Assembly: GCF_012396365.1 (NCBI RefSeq)
Contig: NZ_JAAXPG010000038.1
Span: 1-62,604, forward strand
Direction of reading: 5' to 3'
Length of the DNA: 62,604 nucleotides
From: Nocardiopsis alborubida
GTDB taxonomy: Bacteria > Actinomycetota > Actinomycetes > Streptosporangiales > Streptosporangiaceae
Position numbers and translations under genes: made by a program. Shown piece by piece: positions 1 through 12,609 of this stretch. How positions within the stretch are numbered: position 1 is the first letter of the stretch; every line of letters starts with the position of its first letter. The notes beneath the pieces are model-generated. The model was given only the letters and a program-made list of their open reading frames with translations, did no database searches and was not told where the DNA came from.

Positions 1-285
1 TCGGCGGTTCGTGGTGTTTCTGATCGGGGTAAAGCCCGTTTCCCGTTTCGCTTCCGTGTTTCCTTGGAAGCGCCTCCCGAAGCCTAGCTGATTCGGAGCA
101 GTGCTCGAACCGACCCGATTGGGAGGAAGAAGGGGTATCCGGCACGCCCGCGGATGTTCGCGTTCGCTTCGCTCGGAAGGGGTGTCGCAGCCCCTCGCGG
201 CCCTGGGCCGTTCGGAGGCGACTCGGAGTACATTACCCGCGACCCCGGACTCTGGCAACTCGAAGTCGGCGTGTCCTGGGTCACG

Positions 286-759
286 CTAGTTCAGCAGTGT
301 GCCGGAACCGGTTCCCGGGGCGGCGTACAGCCACTCCACCTCCAGCTCGACGACCGCGACGGTGGCCGGCGGGTAGGCCGCCGGGCTCCCCAGGAAGGCA
401 CCGGCCAGCTGGGCCACCGTCGGGTTGTGCGCGACGACCAGGACCGTCCTCGCGTCGGGATCCACCTGGTTCACCAGCTCCAGGAGCGTGTCCACCCCCG
501 CCGAGTACGCCGCCTCGGAGTAGTCCACCTCCGGGCGGGTCTCCGGTTCCATGGCCCCGAGCACACCGTCCAGCGTCTGCCGTGTGCGCCTGGCCGCGGA
601 GCAGATGACGTGGTCGGGCACGTACCCCCGCTCGGCGAGCAGGCGGCCGACCGCCTCGGCCTGGCTCCGGCCCCGGTCGGTGAGACCGCGCTCGAAGTCC
701 TCGAACCCGTTCTCGGCCTGGGCGTGCCGCATCAGCAGCAGCCTCCGCGCGTCGCTCAC
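286..759 (-). CDS. SixA-family histidine phosphatase
   Basis: A 157-aa histidine-phosphatase-superfamily protein. The catalytic RHG-type motif LMRHAQAENG lies near residues 8-18, and the second conserved histidine is in VVAHNPTV. The short length and lack of an inserted cap domain fit the SixA/phosphohistidine-phosphatase branch, which removes phosphate from phosphohistidine or small phosphomonoesters in the cytoplasm; the substrate is not readable from sequence. I place the start at GTG 759 because it immediately precedes the conserved beta strand and overlaps the stop of the upstream small ORF (GTGA), indicating translational coupling. The frame is open further upstream, but that extension has no family-like sequence. 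Confidence 0.85.
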   Translation of the reverse strand: MSDARRLLLMRHAQAENGFEDFERGLTDRGRSQAEAVGRLLAERGYVPDHVICSAARRTRQTLDGVLGAMEPETRPEVDYSEAAYSAGVDTLLELVNQVDPDARTVLVVAHNPTVAQLAGAFLGSPAAYPPATVAVVELEVEWLYAAPGTGSGTLLN

Positions 760-848
760 GGGGACACCGCCGTCGCGACGATGGAGAGGGCCACGATGAA
801 CGCCACCATGACACCCACGATGACGAACAGTCCCTTCATCCCGGACAC
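756..848 (-). CDS. Tiny single-pass membrane protein coupled to SixA
   Basis: A 30-aa ORF from GTG 848 (27 aa if ATG 839 is used). It is almost wholly hydrophobic: after MKGLF comes one transmembrane helix, ending TAVSP. An AAGGGG Shine-Dalgarno lies 9 nt before GTG 848. Its TGA overlaps the GTG of the SixA gene by three bases, so the two are probably translated together. Streptomyces genomes carry a similar hydrophobic micro-ORF ending IASP next to SixA (annotated as SGM_5486-family transporter-associated); the resemblance is from memory. It is too short for similarity alone to prove, but the ribosome site, the coupling and the helix support a real gene. Confidence 0.55.
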   Translation of the reverse strand: MSGMKGLFVIVGVMVAFIVALSIVATAVSP

Positions 849-957
849 CGGGAACCACCCCTTCGCTCGCTCGGCTGTGTTCCCAGGTTAGGCCCCGCAC
901 GAACACGGGCGCGGCCGCCCGGGGGATACCCGGACGGCCGCGGAGAACGGTGCCTCC

Positions 958-3414
<2,457 letters not shown>

Positions 3415-3654
3415 TCCGTCCTCCTTGAGACGGGCACGACCTTTTCGGCCCCGTCCACCGGAGAACGCGCGGAACGGCTCGCCCTGTGGGCGCCGGTCCT
3501 CGCGGACGTGGACGTACCGCCGTCCGGAAGGAGCCTGAGCTGGCCCGACGGCACGCTTGGCGGGGTCGAAGCGGTGCCACCTTTGGTTGTGGTGCGTACC
3601 GCCCGTGCCGCATGTTCACGGGCGGTGATCCGGGGAGTCTACGCACGGCGGCAA

Positions 3655-3830
3655 AGAAAGGTGAGAGCCGAACCCGCCATTCCTCAAGAAAATCCGAAGA
3701 TGTGATCTTCCGGTGATCTCAGGAAAAGGATAAATGCCTTTTTTGGTGGCATGCAGCTTATATAACATCCCATAATGCTGTAATACGATGTTAACGCTAA
3801 AGCGCACATAAGCTCATAAAAAGGGAATGA
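3655..3830. other. AT-rich island in the hppA upstream region
   Basis: The 3415-3967 gap holds a stretch of about 175 bp far richer in A+T than the rest of the window, including TTTTTTGG, TTATATAACAT and TTAACG runs. A 63-codon minus-strand ORF inside it has poor codon use (TTA and AAA codons) and no ribosome site, so I do not call it a gene. Such islands in high-G+C actinobacteria are typical of Lsr2-type silencer binding or of strong promoters; here that is inference. Confidence 0.5.
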
Positions 3831-3887
3831 GCCCCGTAGGTCACACAGACCTCACTGGTCGCAGGAGGTGCTGGTGCCACGGGGCTC
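3829..3887 (-). terminator. Stem-loop terminator after the hydrolase-DUF309 gene
   Basis: GAGCCCCGT (3829-3837) pairs with ACGGGGCTC (3879-3887), with a smaller AGGT/ACCT stem inside the loop. Read on the minus strand, the stem is followed by ATTCCCTTTTTA, a short U run. It lies about 80 nt beyond the stop codon of the gene ending at 3968. Confidence 0.5.
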
Positions 3888-3967
3888 CCCGCGGGGTCCG
3901 TCACCGGTCACCGACCGGACTTCGCGCGGGCGTGCCCCAACGGCCGGAGAACGCGTACCCCGGCTGG

Positions 3968-5452
3968 CTATCCGCCGAGCAGGCGCATTCCCGACGGGTC
4001 GATCCCGTCACCCGGGCGGGCGCGTCCGGCGTCGAGGTCGTCGGCCAGGGCACGGGCGAACGCCGCCACACCCGCCACGTCCACCCCGTGTGGGGCGTCC
4101 GGTCCGAACGGCTCCACACGGTCCGCGCCCCGCCTCAGCAGGCGTGCCGCGCCGACCATGTTGCCGCGCTGGGCGTGGGTGACCCCCACGGCCGTCTGGG
4201 CGAGGCCGCGCCACAGCTCCCGCTCCGGGTCGGGCGCGGACTTCCACACGGCTTCGAGGACCTCGTGGGCGGTGAAGGCGTATCCCCCGTCGAGCAGCCG
4301 CTGGGCCTCCTCCAGACCTTCCTCCGCGGAGAACTCGGCGTCGTCGGGGACCCGCTCGACCTCGCCCTCGCTCCCGTGCGGCATCGGGCGCCCGTACCGG
4401 TCCCGGGGGCGCTGGTTCTGCGCCTGCCCGGTCTCGTTGCGGTCCCGCGCGCCTCCGCGGCCCCCGGACTCCCGGTGCCCGTCCGCGGTCTCCGTCGCCA
4501 TCAGTGCCTCACCGCCGTTTCCCCTCGCCTGCGAGGACTCCGTCCGCCTCCCCGCCGAGATTTCCGCGAGCCACTCGACGAGCGCCTGGGAGACCTCCTC
4601 CGGTCGTTCCTCGTGCGGGAAGTGTCCCGCGCCGTGGACCTGCCTCCAACGGTAGGCCCCCGCCACCATGCTCCGTGAGGCGCGTGCCGGTCCGGGCGGG
4701 CACACCGGGTCGAGGGTCCCGTGGAGTTGGAGGACCGGGACGCGGACGGGAGCGCGGCGCATCCGCGCGTTGTAGCGGAGACCGTCCGCGCGCCACCGCG
4801 ACCGGAAGATCCACCGGTGGCTCTCCAGGGAGCAGTGGGAGACCTTGGGGACGGCGAAGGCGCGGCGGTAGTGCTCCTCGGCCTCGGTGTCCGGCCAGCC
4901 GGGGCCCGACCACTCCCGGAGCAGGTCGCCCACGCGCACGCACCCGTCGCTCAGGAGCCGGTGCTCGGGGAGGATCGGCAACTGCGCCCGGAGCATGTGG
5001 CGGACGCCGGGGCCCCCGGAGGCCAGGACGCGGGCGGCGCGCAGCGGGTGCGGCGACGACACCGCGGCCAGGGCGCGCACGGTGCCGGGGTGGTAGGCGG
5101 TCATCGTCCAGGCGACGAGGCCGCCCAGGCCGTGTCCGACCACGACCGCGTCCCGTGAGCCGAGGGCGCGGACCAGTCCGGCGGCGTCCTGGGCGAGGGT
5201 GACGAGGTCGTAGCCGCGCGGGGTCTTGTCACTGGCGCCGTAGCCGCGCAGGTCCGCGGCGACCGCGCGGTAGCCGGCGTCGGCGAGCGCGGTCAGCTGG
5301 GCGCGCCAGGCCCACCAGAACTGGGGGAAGCCGTGGAGGAGGAGCACCAGCGGTCCGTCACCGGCCTCGGCGACGTGGAACCGGGCTCCCGCCGCGCTGA
5401 CGGTCCTGTGGGTCCAGGGGCCGTCGACGTAGGCGGCCGAGTCGTCCAACAA
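3968..5452 (-). CDS. Alpha/beta-hydrolase-like protein fused to DUF309
   Basis: A 494-aa two-domain protein. Residues 1-300 are an epoxide-hydrolase-like alpha/beta fold with oxyanion motif HGFPQFWWAW, acid in HGTLDPVCP and histidine in GAGHFPHE, but the nucleophile elbow reads GHGLGG, with glycine where Ser or Asp should be. Classical hydrolysis therefore looks impossible. Residues from about 318 are a DUF309 helical domain (FTAHEVLEAVWK, ELWRGLAQTAVG), normally a separate 150-180-aa protein. There is no stop between them, but ATG 4501 is preceded by GGTGAGG at 5 nt, so the DUF309 part could also be made alone by internal initiation. The N-terminal start is uncertain: TTG 5452 lies 9 nt after an in-frame TAG and has no ribosome site. 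Confidence 0.8.
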   Translation of the reverse strand: MLDDSAAYVDGPWTHRTVSAAGARFHVAEAGDGPLVLLLHGFPQFWWAWRAQLTALADAGYRAVAADLRGYGASDKTPRGYDLVTLAQDAAGLVRALGSRDAVVVGHGLGGLVAWTMTAYHPGTVRALAAVSSPHPLRAARVLASGGPGVRHMLRAQLPILPEHRLLSDGCVRVGDLLREWSGPGWPDTEAEEHYRRAFAVPKVSHCSLESHRWIFRSRWRADGLRYNARMRRAPVRVPVLQLHGTLDPVCPPGPARASRSMVAGAYRWRQVHGAGHFPHEERPEEVSQALVEWLAEISAGRRTESSQARGNGGEALMATETADGHRESGGRGGARDRNETGQAQNQRPRDRYGRPMPHGSEGEVERVPDDAEFSAEEGLEEAQRLLDGGYAFTAHEVLEAVWKSAPDPERELWRGLAQTAVGVTHAQRGNMVGAARLLRRGADRVEPFGPDAPHGVDVAGVAAFARALADDLDAGRARPGDGIDPSGMRLLGG

Positions 5453-5461
5453 CGCGCGGGC

Positions 5462-5947
5462 CTACCGGGCCGCGGGAGCGGACGCCTCGGCGGAGTCGGC
5501 GGTCTCGACCGTGTTCGAGGGCGGGCGGATGTCGCCGCGCAGGATGCCGGCGAAGCGCGAGGTGGTCAGCGCGGTGCGCTGGAGGCCCTCCCGCTTGCGG
5601 AGGGTGGCGATCGCGTACAGGCCGAAGGCCGCGGCGAGCAGCAGGTAGGCGAGGGTGACGATGCCGAAGCTGGCCCAGCCGGGGAGTCCGGCGACCTCGT
5701 ACAGGAGGAAGGCCGCGGTCACCGAGAGGAGGATGACGAAGATGTGGGCGAGGACCCCGACCACGGCGAAACCGGCCACGCCCTTGCCGATCTTGGCAGC
5801 GTCGGCCTTGGCCTCCAGCTTGGCCAGCTTGATCTCCAGGCTGACCAGACGGGAGATGTTGCCCGTGGCGTCTGAGACCAGTTCGCTGATCGAACGGTCG
5901 GTGTCCCTGGTGGCGCCAGGTGCACCGGTACCCGGCTTCTCCGCCAT
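5462..5947 (-). CDS. Phage-holin-superfamily (actinobacterial type) membrane protein
   Basis: A 161-aa protein resembling Pfam Phage_holin_3_6. An amphipathic N-terminal segment (SISELVSDATGNISRLVSLE, then Lys/Glu-rich residues) leads to two transmembrane helices, around residues 57-80 and 90-115, then a polar tail. It is a housekeeping protein in actinobacteria near acs, not evidence of a prophage. ATG 5947 is chosen because AAGGG lies 10 nt upstream and the residues before it are not family-like. The hydrolase-DUF309 gene follows after 9 nt in the same frame, so the two are probably co-transcribed. Confidence 0.8.
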   Translation of the reverse strand: MAEKPGTGAPGATRDTDRSISELVSDATGNISRLVSLEIKLAKLEAKADAAKIGKGVAGFAVVGVLAHIFVILLSVTAAFLLYEVAGLPGWASFGIVTLAYLLLAAAFGLYAIATLRKREGLQRTALTTSRFAGILRGDIRPPSNTVETADSAEASAPAAR

Positions 5948-6125
5948 CGTGGAGGTTCCCTTCTCTCGGTCAGAACGCACGGATGATCCTCCGCATCCTC
6001 GCACATACCCCGTCTCGGACGTCTCTCACGGCACGCACAACGGCGCCGCCGCGTTTCGTCACACGGGTGAGCGACGGGCGCGGCGGCCACGGGTCTCCGG
6101 GGCGGAGGAGCCCCCGGGGAACGGC

Positions 6126-6154
6126 GAACGGCGCCCCGGACCGAGGCGCCGTTC
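6126..6154 (-). terminator. Terminator downstream of acs
   Basis: GAACGGCGCC (6126-6135) and GGCGCCGTTC (6145-6154) form a perfect 10-bp stem with a 9-nt loop, about 45 nt after the acs stop. As usual in this genome there is no strong U tract. Confidence 0.7.
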
Positions 6155-6197
6155 ACCGGTGGGCGGGGGCCCGCACACGCGGCGCGGACCCCTCGGC

Positions 6198-8168
<1,971 letters not shown>

Positions 8169-8410
8169 TGTGATTCTCCTTACGTAGGCTGGTTCACACC
8201 CAATTAATCATGTGGTGCGACGCCCCGTGAACAGCCGGGGTGGCGTCCAGCGGCGGGGAAGGCCGGACGCGCGACGAACGGGCGGCGAACGGTCGCCCTG
8301 CCGCGACGAGCGGTCGCGGTGGCCGGTCCGCGCGGCGGCGCTGGCCCGCACCGCCGACCTGGCCCGCCGGTGTGGGCCTCCCGTGTTACCGGCGCGTAGT
8401 GTTGTTTTCC

Positions 8411-9223
8411 GTGAGCGAACCGACTTCTTCCCCCGCGTCCGACCCGCTGGCCCGGATCGCCGAGCTGCCCGGTGTGGCCGACGCGGTCGCCGAGACACGG
8501 ACCCTGGTCGACCGCCTGCTGGGACACCGCGTGCTGCGCCGCCGTAGCAGCGACGTGTCCATGGAGTCCGCGCTGCGCGGCGCGGTCGCGTCGGCGGCGC
8601 TGGAGGGCGCCGAGGTCTCGATGGAGGAGATCCGCGAGGGGCACGTGTACGACACGCGCGTCAAGGGCGCGCTGCGGGTGTCCGGAGAGCTGGGGAGCCT
8701 GGTGGACACCTGGCCGAGGGCGCCGCGCCAGGCCCTGGCCCGGCTGCACACGCTCGCCGCGGCGGACGCGGTGCCCGCGGACGCGCTGGGCCGCCCCCGC
8801 GGGGCGGGGGAACGGGTCGAGGACCCGCTGGGTCTGGGCCCGGCCCCGGCACCGGAGACGGCGATGGCCCGGTTGGAGGGCCTGTACTCGCTGCTGGGCG
8901 TGCGCACGTCGGTCCCGGCGCTGGTGATGTCGGCCCTGGTGCACGGGGAGCTGATGGCGGTCCGGCCGTTCGGCTGGGGCGACGGCCTGGTGGCGCGCGC
9001 GGCGGAGCGGCTGACGCTGGTGGAGCGGGGCCTGGACCCCAAGTCGCTGGTGCCGTCCGAGCTGGGGCACCGGACCCTGCGGGACGAGTACGGACCGGCG
9101 TTGCGCGGGTACATGGGCGGTACTCCGGAGGGTGTCGCCGGGTGGGTGGCGTACTGCTGCCGCGCGGTCCGCGCGGGGGCGCAGGATTCGCTGGCCACCT
9201 GTGAGGCCCTCAAGCGCGGCTGA
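8411..9223 (+). CDS. Degenerate Fic-domain protein
   Basis: A 270-aa protein with the Fic-type N-terminal pattern (SMESALRGAVASAALEGAEV) and a C-terminal segment aligning with the Fic active site: RPFGWGDGLVAR instead of HPFxxGNGRxxR. The catalytic His, Asn and first Arg have become Arg, Asp and Leu, so AMP transfer is not expected. A conserved protein of unknown function in this neighbourhood (divergent from acs) in Streptomyces, often annotated oxidoreductase. GTG 8411 is the chosen start: no Shine-Dalgarno, but TAGTGT (8397-8402) ends 8 nt upstream, consistent with a leaderless mRNA. Confidence 0.75.
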   Translation: MSEPTSSPASDPLARIAELPGVADAVAETRTLVDRLLGHRVLRRRSSDVSMESALRGAVASAALEGAEVSMEEIREGHVYDTRVKGALRVSGELGSLVDTWPRAPRQALARLHTLAAADAVPADALGRPRGAGERVEDPLGLGPAPAPETAMARLEGLYSLLGVRTSVPALVMSALVHGELMAVRPFGWGDGLVARAAERLTLVERGLDPKSLVPSELGHRTLRDEYGPALRGYMGGTPEGVAGWVAYCCRAVRAGAQDSLATCEALKRG

Positions 9224-10222
9224 GCACGGGCGCCGTTTCCCGGCGCGGACGCCTCGGGGCGTCCGGAGCGGGCGAGGCGCGTGGAGCAGCCGCGAAAGGA
9301 CAACAACTTTTGCCGAGTGGCAACTGTGCGCGACCGAAAGGTTGAACACCAACCGTTTATTTACCGACCGGCAGGTTCAGGAAGAGTATCGGTTCGGTCA
9401 CGCTTGCCGCTTCCGCAAGGGAACGGCGGCCGCAGGCCCCTTGCCCGCGCACAGGACGGACGGCGCCCCGTCCTGTCTCTTGGGGCGCCGCCTCCGACAC
9501 GTTCCACCGGGTTAGCAGGCGTCCATTTCCCTAGTCTGACCAGGCAGGACATCAGCCTGTCCGATCTAGACGGGCCTCACGGGGCCAAGTGGCGCGTGGG
9601 TTCCCGGTTCTCGCGTCGGGGTGGTTCTCAGCCACCGACTGCTTTCTTTCTACGCCGATGTTCCGGCGCCGAAAAGACAGTTGACCCGAATTTTTACCCT
9701 TGATTCCAGAACCGATACGGAACGTTGCGTGGTAACGTCTGTTCCGTCGTTCCCGGGAGGGCAGGCCGCCCGCTTCGCGCCTCCGCCGTGCGCGCCCCAT
9801 TTCGCGTTCCGGCGGTATCCCTCTTCTTCGAATGACGCCCGTGTGCCTTCCGGTGGTCGCGAGAGCGCGTCTCTCCGCCGACCCTCACCAGAGAGCGGAC
9901 CCGGTCCTACCCCCCGGGACCGGAACCTCGCGCGGCGGCCTTCTCCCCCTGTGAAGGCGAGTCCCCGCGTCCGCTCCTCTCGCCTGTCGGGCGGGGGTGC
10001 GTATCCGCCCCCGTATACGCGCCCCGCCCGCCAGGTGAACCGGACCGCGAAGGAGCCGGGTCTCAGGCGAACCGGACCGCGGGGCCTCCGTGACGCCCCC
10101 ACACACCGGACTCCCCGCGTTGCTCCGAGCCCCGCCGAAGTTGTCCACAGCTTCGGATCGGGGCTTTCGCCGTCGTGCCCGGTCGGCGAAGGTCGAGGAA
10201 AGCCCTCGACCCGGGAGGTCCC
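9224..10222. other. Long intergenic region before the tad operon
   Basis: No convincing gene in either direction. It holds the terminator-like hairpins at 9451-9490, GGTTG/CAACC and other small dyads around 9340-9410, an A+T-richer stretch at 9650-9740 with TTGACC at 9681 and a dyad AACGTTGCGTGGTAACGT, and a DnaA-box-like TTGTCCACA at 10141-10149. The pilus-operon promoter must lie here, but I cannot fix its position. Confidence 0.4.
9451..9490 (+). terminator. Overlapping, mutually exclusive hairpins
   Basis: ACAGGACGG (9451-9459) pairs with CCGTCCTGT (9468-9476). CGGCGCCCC (9461-9469) can instead pair with GGGGCGCCG (9482-9490). The two stems share bases and cannot coexist. The simplest reading is a terminator for the Fic-like gene, but the layout is also that of an attenuator. 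Confidence 0.45.
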
Positions 10223-11461
10223 ATGGACGTCCAGCACCGGCCCCTGCTCGCGACCGCCGACCCCCTCCTCCTCGACGACCTCCTCAGGCTGGCCACCGCC
10301 GCCTCCACCGAGGTCGCCGTCGCCCACACGCTCGACCGGACGCTGAGCCTGTGGCCGCACGCCCCGCTCGTCGTGGTCGGCGCCGACCTGCGCGCGCTCC
10401 TGCGGGCCGCCGACCCTCCGCCGGGCCGCCACGTGGTCGTGACCCGGGACGCGGGGGAGACCGCCGCTGACGGGACCCTGTCGCGTGAGGGGTCCGCTCC
10501 GGCGGCCGCCGCGGTGCCCCGGCCGCGCGTCCCCCCGGAGCGGTACCGGCCGGGTGTTCCCGGGGAGGGTTCCCCGCCAGGCGTCCCCGGGGAGGACCCG
10601 GCACCGGACGCTTCCGGGGAGGGGTTCCCGCACGGGTCCGGAGAAACACGCGTCCTCCTGCTGCCCCGGGACGAGGAGCTGCTGGTCGACCTGCTCGCGA
10701 GGGCGTCGTCCCCCGACCGGGCGCCGGCGCCCACGGTGTCGGTCATCGGCGGTCGGGGCGGCGCCGGGGCCAGTCTGCTCGCGGTGGCGCTCGCCCTGGC
10801 CGGTGAGCGCGCCGGACGCTCCACCGCCCTGCTGGACGCCGACCCGTTCGGGTGCGGCTCCGACGTCTACCTCGGGTGCGACCGCGGCCCCTCCCCCGGT
10901 CCCGAGCGGTGGACCGGTTGGGGCGACCTGCTGCGCAGGCGCGGACGGGTGCGCTGGCGCGACCTGCGCGCCGGGCTGCCGGGGACCCCCGGGGTGTCGG
11001 TGCTGACCTGGACGCGCGGTCGTGCGCCGACGGGCCCCCTGCCGGTGGGTGCCGTGCGCGCGGTCCTGTCCTCGGCGGGGGAGGGCACCGACCTGGTGGT
11101 GGCCGACCTGCCGCGCTCCTTCGACCCGGCCACCACCGTGTTCCTGAACCGCTCCGACCTGGTGCTCGTGGTCGTCCCGGCGGACGTGCCCTCGGTGGTG
11201 GCGGCGACCAGGACGGTCGCGCGGCTGCGGGAGGAGGCCCGGACCGTGCGGCTGGTGGTGCGCGGCGCCCGGGGCGAACTGAGCGCGGACGTGGTGTCCA
11301 GGGCCCTGAAGGTGGACCTGGGCGCGGACCTGCCGTCCGAGCCGGGGCTGGCCCGGTCTCTGGCCGCCGGGGAGGTGCCCGCCCGCCATCCCCGTTCGCC
11401 CCTGGCCCGGTTCGCCGACCGGGTCGTGGCGGGTCTGCCCGCGCTGGAGAAGGTCCGGTGA
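10223..11461 (+). CDS. ssd: CpaE/TadZ-like protein (Ssd family)
   Basis: A 412-aa MinD/ParA-superfamily protein at the head of the tad operon, like Rv3660c. An N-terminal receiver-like half is joined by a Pro/Gly-rich linker (about residues 95-150) to an ATPase-like half. The P-loop reads GGRGGAGASLL, lacking both the signature lysine and the catalytic lysine, so nucleotide hydrolysis is doubtful. In CpaE/TadZ systems this protein localises the pilus machine; Ssd of M. tuberculosis is reported to affect septation. ATG 10223 is set by GGGAGG 4 nt upstream. Its stop overlaps the tadA start (GTGA). Confidence 0.85.
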   Translation: MDVQHRPLLATADPLLLDDLLRLATAASTEVAVAHTLDRTLSLWPHAPLVVVGADLRALLRAADPPPGRHVVVTRDAGETAADGTLSREGSAPAAAAVPRPRVPPERYRPGVPGEGSPPGVPGEDPAPDASGEGFPHGSGETRVLLLPRDEELLVDLLARASSPDRAPAPTVSVIGGRGGAGASLLAVALALAGERAGRSTALLDADPFGCGSDVYLGCDRGPSPGPERWTGWGDLLRRRGRVRWRDLRAGLPGTPGVSVLTWTRGRAPTGPLPVGAVRAVLSSAGEGTDLVVADLPRSFDPATTVFLNRSDLVLVVVPADVPSVVAATRTVARLREEARTVRLVVRGARGELSADVVSRALKVDLGADLPSEPGLARSLAAGEVPARHPRSPLARFADRVVAGLPALEKVR

Positions 11462-12609
11462 GCCCTCTGGTGGAGGCCGTGCGCAACCGCCTGGTGGCGT
11501 CCGGGGTGCCGGTGAGCCCGTCGAGCGTCGCGGCGGCGCTGCGCGCCGAGGGAGGTCTGCTGGGCGACACCGAGGTGCTGTCCATGACCCGCCGCCTGGC
11601 CGCCGACCTGTCCGGGGCGGGGCCGCTGGAGGAGCTCATGACGTCGGGGGTCACCGACATCCTCGTCAACGGTCCCGACGAGGTGTGGGTGGACGACGGC
11701 GGGGGACTGCGCCGGGCGGGGGTGCGCTTCGAGTCGGAGGACGCGGTGCGCCGGCTGGCCCAGCGGCTGGCGGCGCAGGCGGGGCGGCGGTTGGACGCGG
11801 CCGTGCCGTACGTGGACGCCCGGCTTCCCGGCGGCGCACGGCTGCACGCGGTGCTGCCGCCGGTGGCGCCCGCCGGGGCGTGCGTGTCGCTGCGGCTGCC
11901 GCCCCGGCGGGTGTTCACCCTGGAGCGGCTGGCCGAGCGGGGGGCGGTCACCCCCTGCGGGGCCGCGCTGCTGCGGTCCCTGGTGTCCTCGCGGGTGCCG
12001 TTCCTGGTCAGCGGGGGCACCGGCACGGGCAAGACCACTCTGCTGTCGTGTCTGCTCTCCCTGGTGGACCCGGGAGAGCGGATCGTCCTGGCGGAGGACT
12101 CCCCCGAGCTTCGGCCCGAGCACCCGCACGTGGTCCGCCTCCAGACCCGTCCGCCCAACATCGAGGGCAGCGGCGAGGTGTCGTTGGAGGCCCTGGTGCG
12201 GCAGGCGCTGCGGATGCGTCCGGACCGGCTGGTGGTCGGCGAGGCGCGCGGGCCCGAGATCGTGTCCCTGCTCGGTGCCCTGAACACCGGGCACGAGGGC
12301 GGCGCGGGCACCCTGCACGCCAACGGCGCGGGCGACGTGCCCGCGCGGGTGGAGGCGCTGGGGTGCGCGGCCGGGCTGGACCGGGCCGCCGTGCACAGCC
12401 AGCTGGCCGCCACCCGGGTCATGGTCGTGCACCTGGTCCGGGATCCCGGCGGGCGGCGCCTGGCCGAGCTGCGGGTGCTGAGACGCGGTTCGGACGGGCT
12501 GGTGGACGCGGTGCCAGCGGTGTCCTTCGGTCCCGACGGTGCCCGCCGTGAGCACGCGGGGGCGGACGAGGTGGCGGCCCGTCTGGGCGGGGGGTGGCGC
12601 CGGTGGTGA
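11458..12609 (+). CDS. tadA: Flp-pilus assembly ATPase TadA (CpaF)
   Basis: A 383-aa secretion ATPase of the GspE/CpaF family that should power Flp pilus assembly at the membrane. Walker A GGTGTGKTTLL, Asp box AEDSPELRPE, Walker B region RLVVGEARGPE and His box GTLHANGAGD are visible in order. GTG 11458 overlaps the ssd stop by GTGA. The final bases overlap the next gene, so ssd, tadA and tadB are translationally coupled. Confidence 0.93.
   Translation: MSPLVEAVRNRLVASGVPVSPSSVAAALRAEGGLLGDTEVLSMTRRLAADLSGAGPLEELMTSGVTDILVNGPDEVWVDDGGGLRRAGVRFESEDAVRRLAQRLAAQAGRRLDAAVPYVDARLPGGARLHAVLPPVAPAGACVSLRLPPRRVFTLERLAERGAVTPCGAALLRSLVSSRVPFLVSGGTGTGKTTLLSCLLSLVDPGERIVLAEDSPELRPEHPHVVRLQTRPPNIEGSGEVSLEALVRQALRMRPDRLVVGEARGPEIVSLLGALNTGHEGGAGTLHANGAGDVPARVEALGCAAGLDRAAVHSQLAATRVMVVHLVRDPGGRRLAELRVLRRGSDGLVDAVPAVSFGPDGARREHAGADEVAARLGGGWRRW

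Noticed and set aside
286..906. Extended 206-codon frame for the SixA gene
   Set aside because: The first 49 codons are out of frame with a plausible upstream small ORF and show no family similarity; GTG 759 fits the conserved start.
3616..3807. 63-codon minus-strand ORF in the AT-rich island
   Set aside because: No ribosome site, rare TTA/AAA codons and a composition reflecting local A+T content; not gene-like.
5462..5947. Holin-like protein as evidence for a prophage
   Set aside because: No other phage genes are near, and this family is a conserved chromosomal neighbour of acs in actinobacteria.
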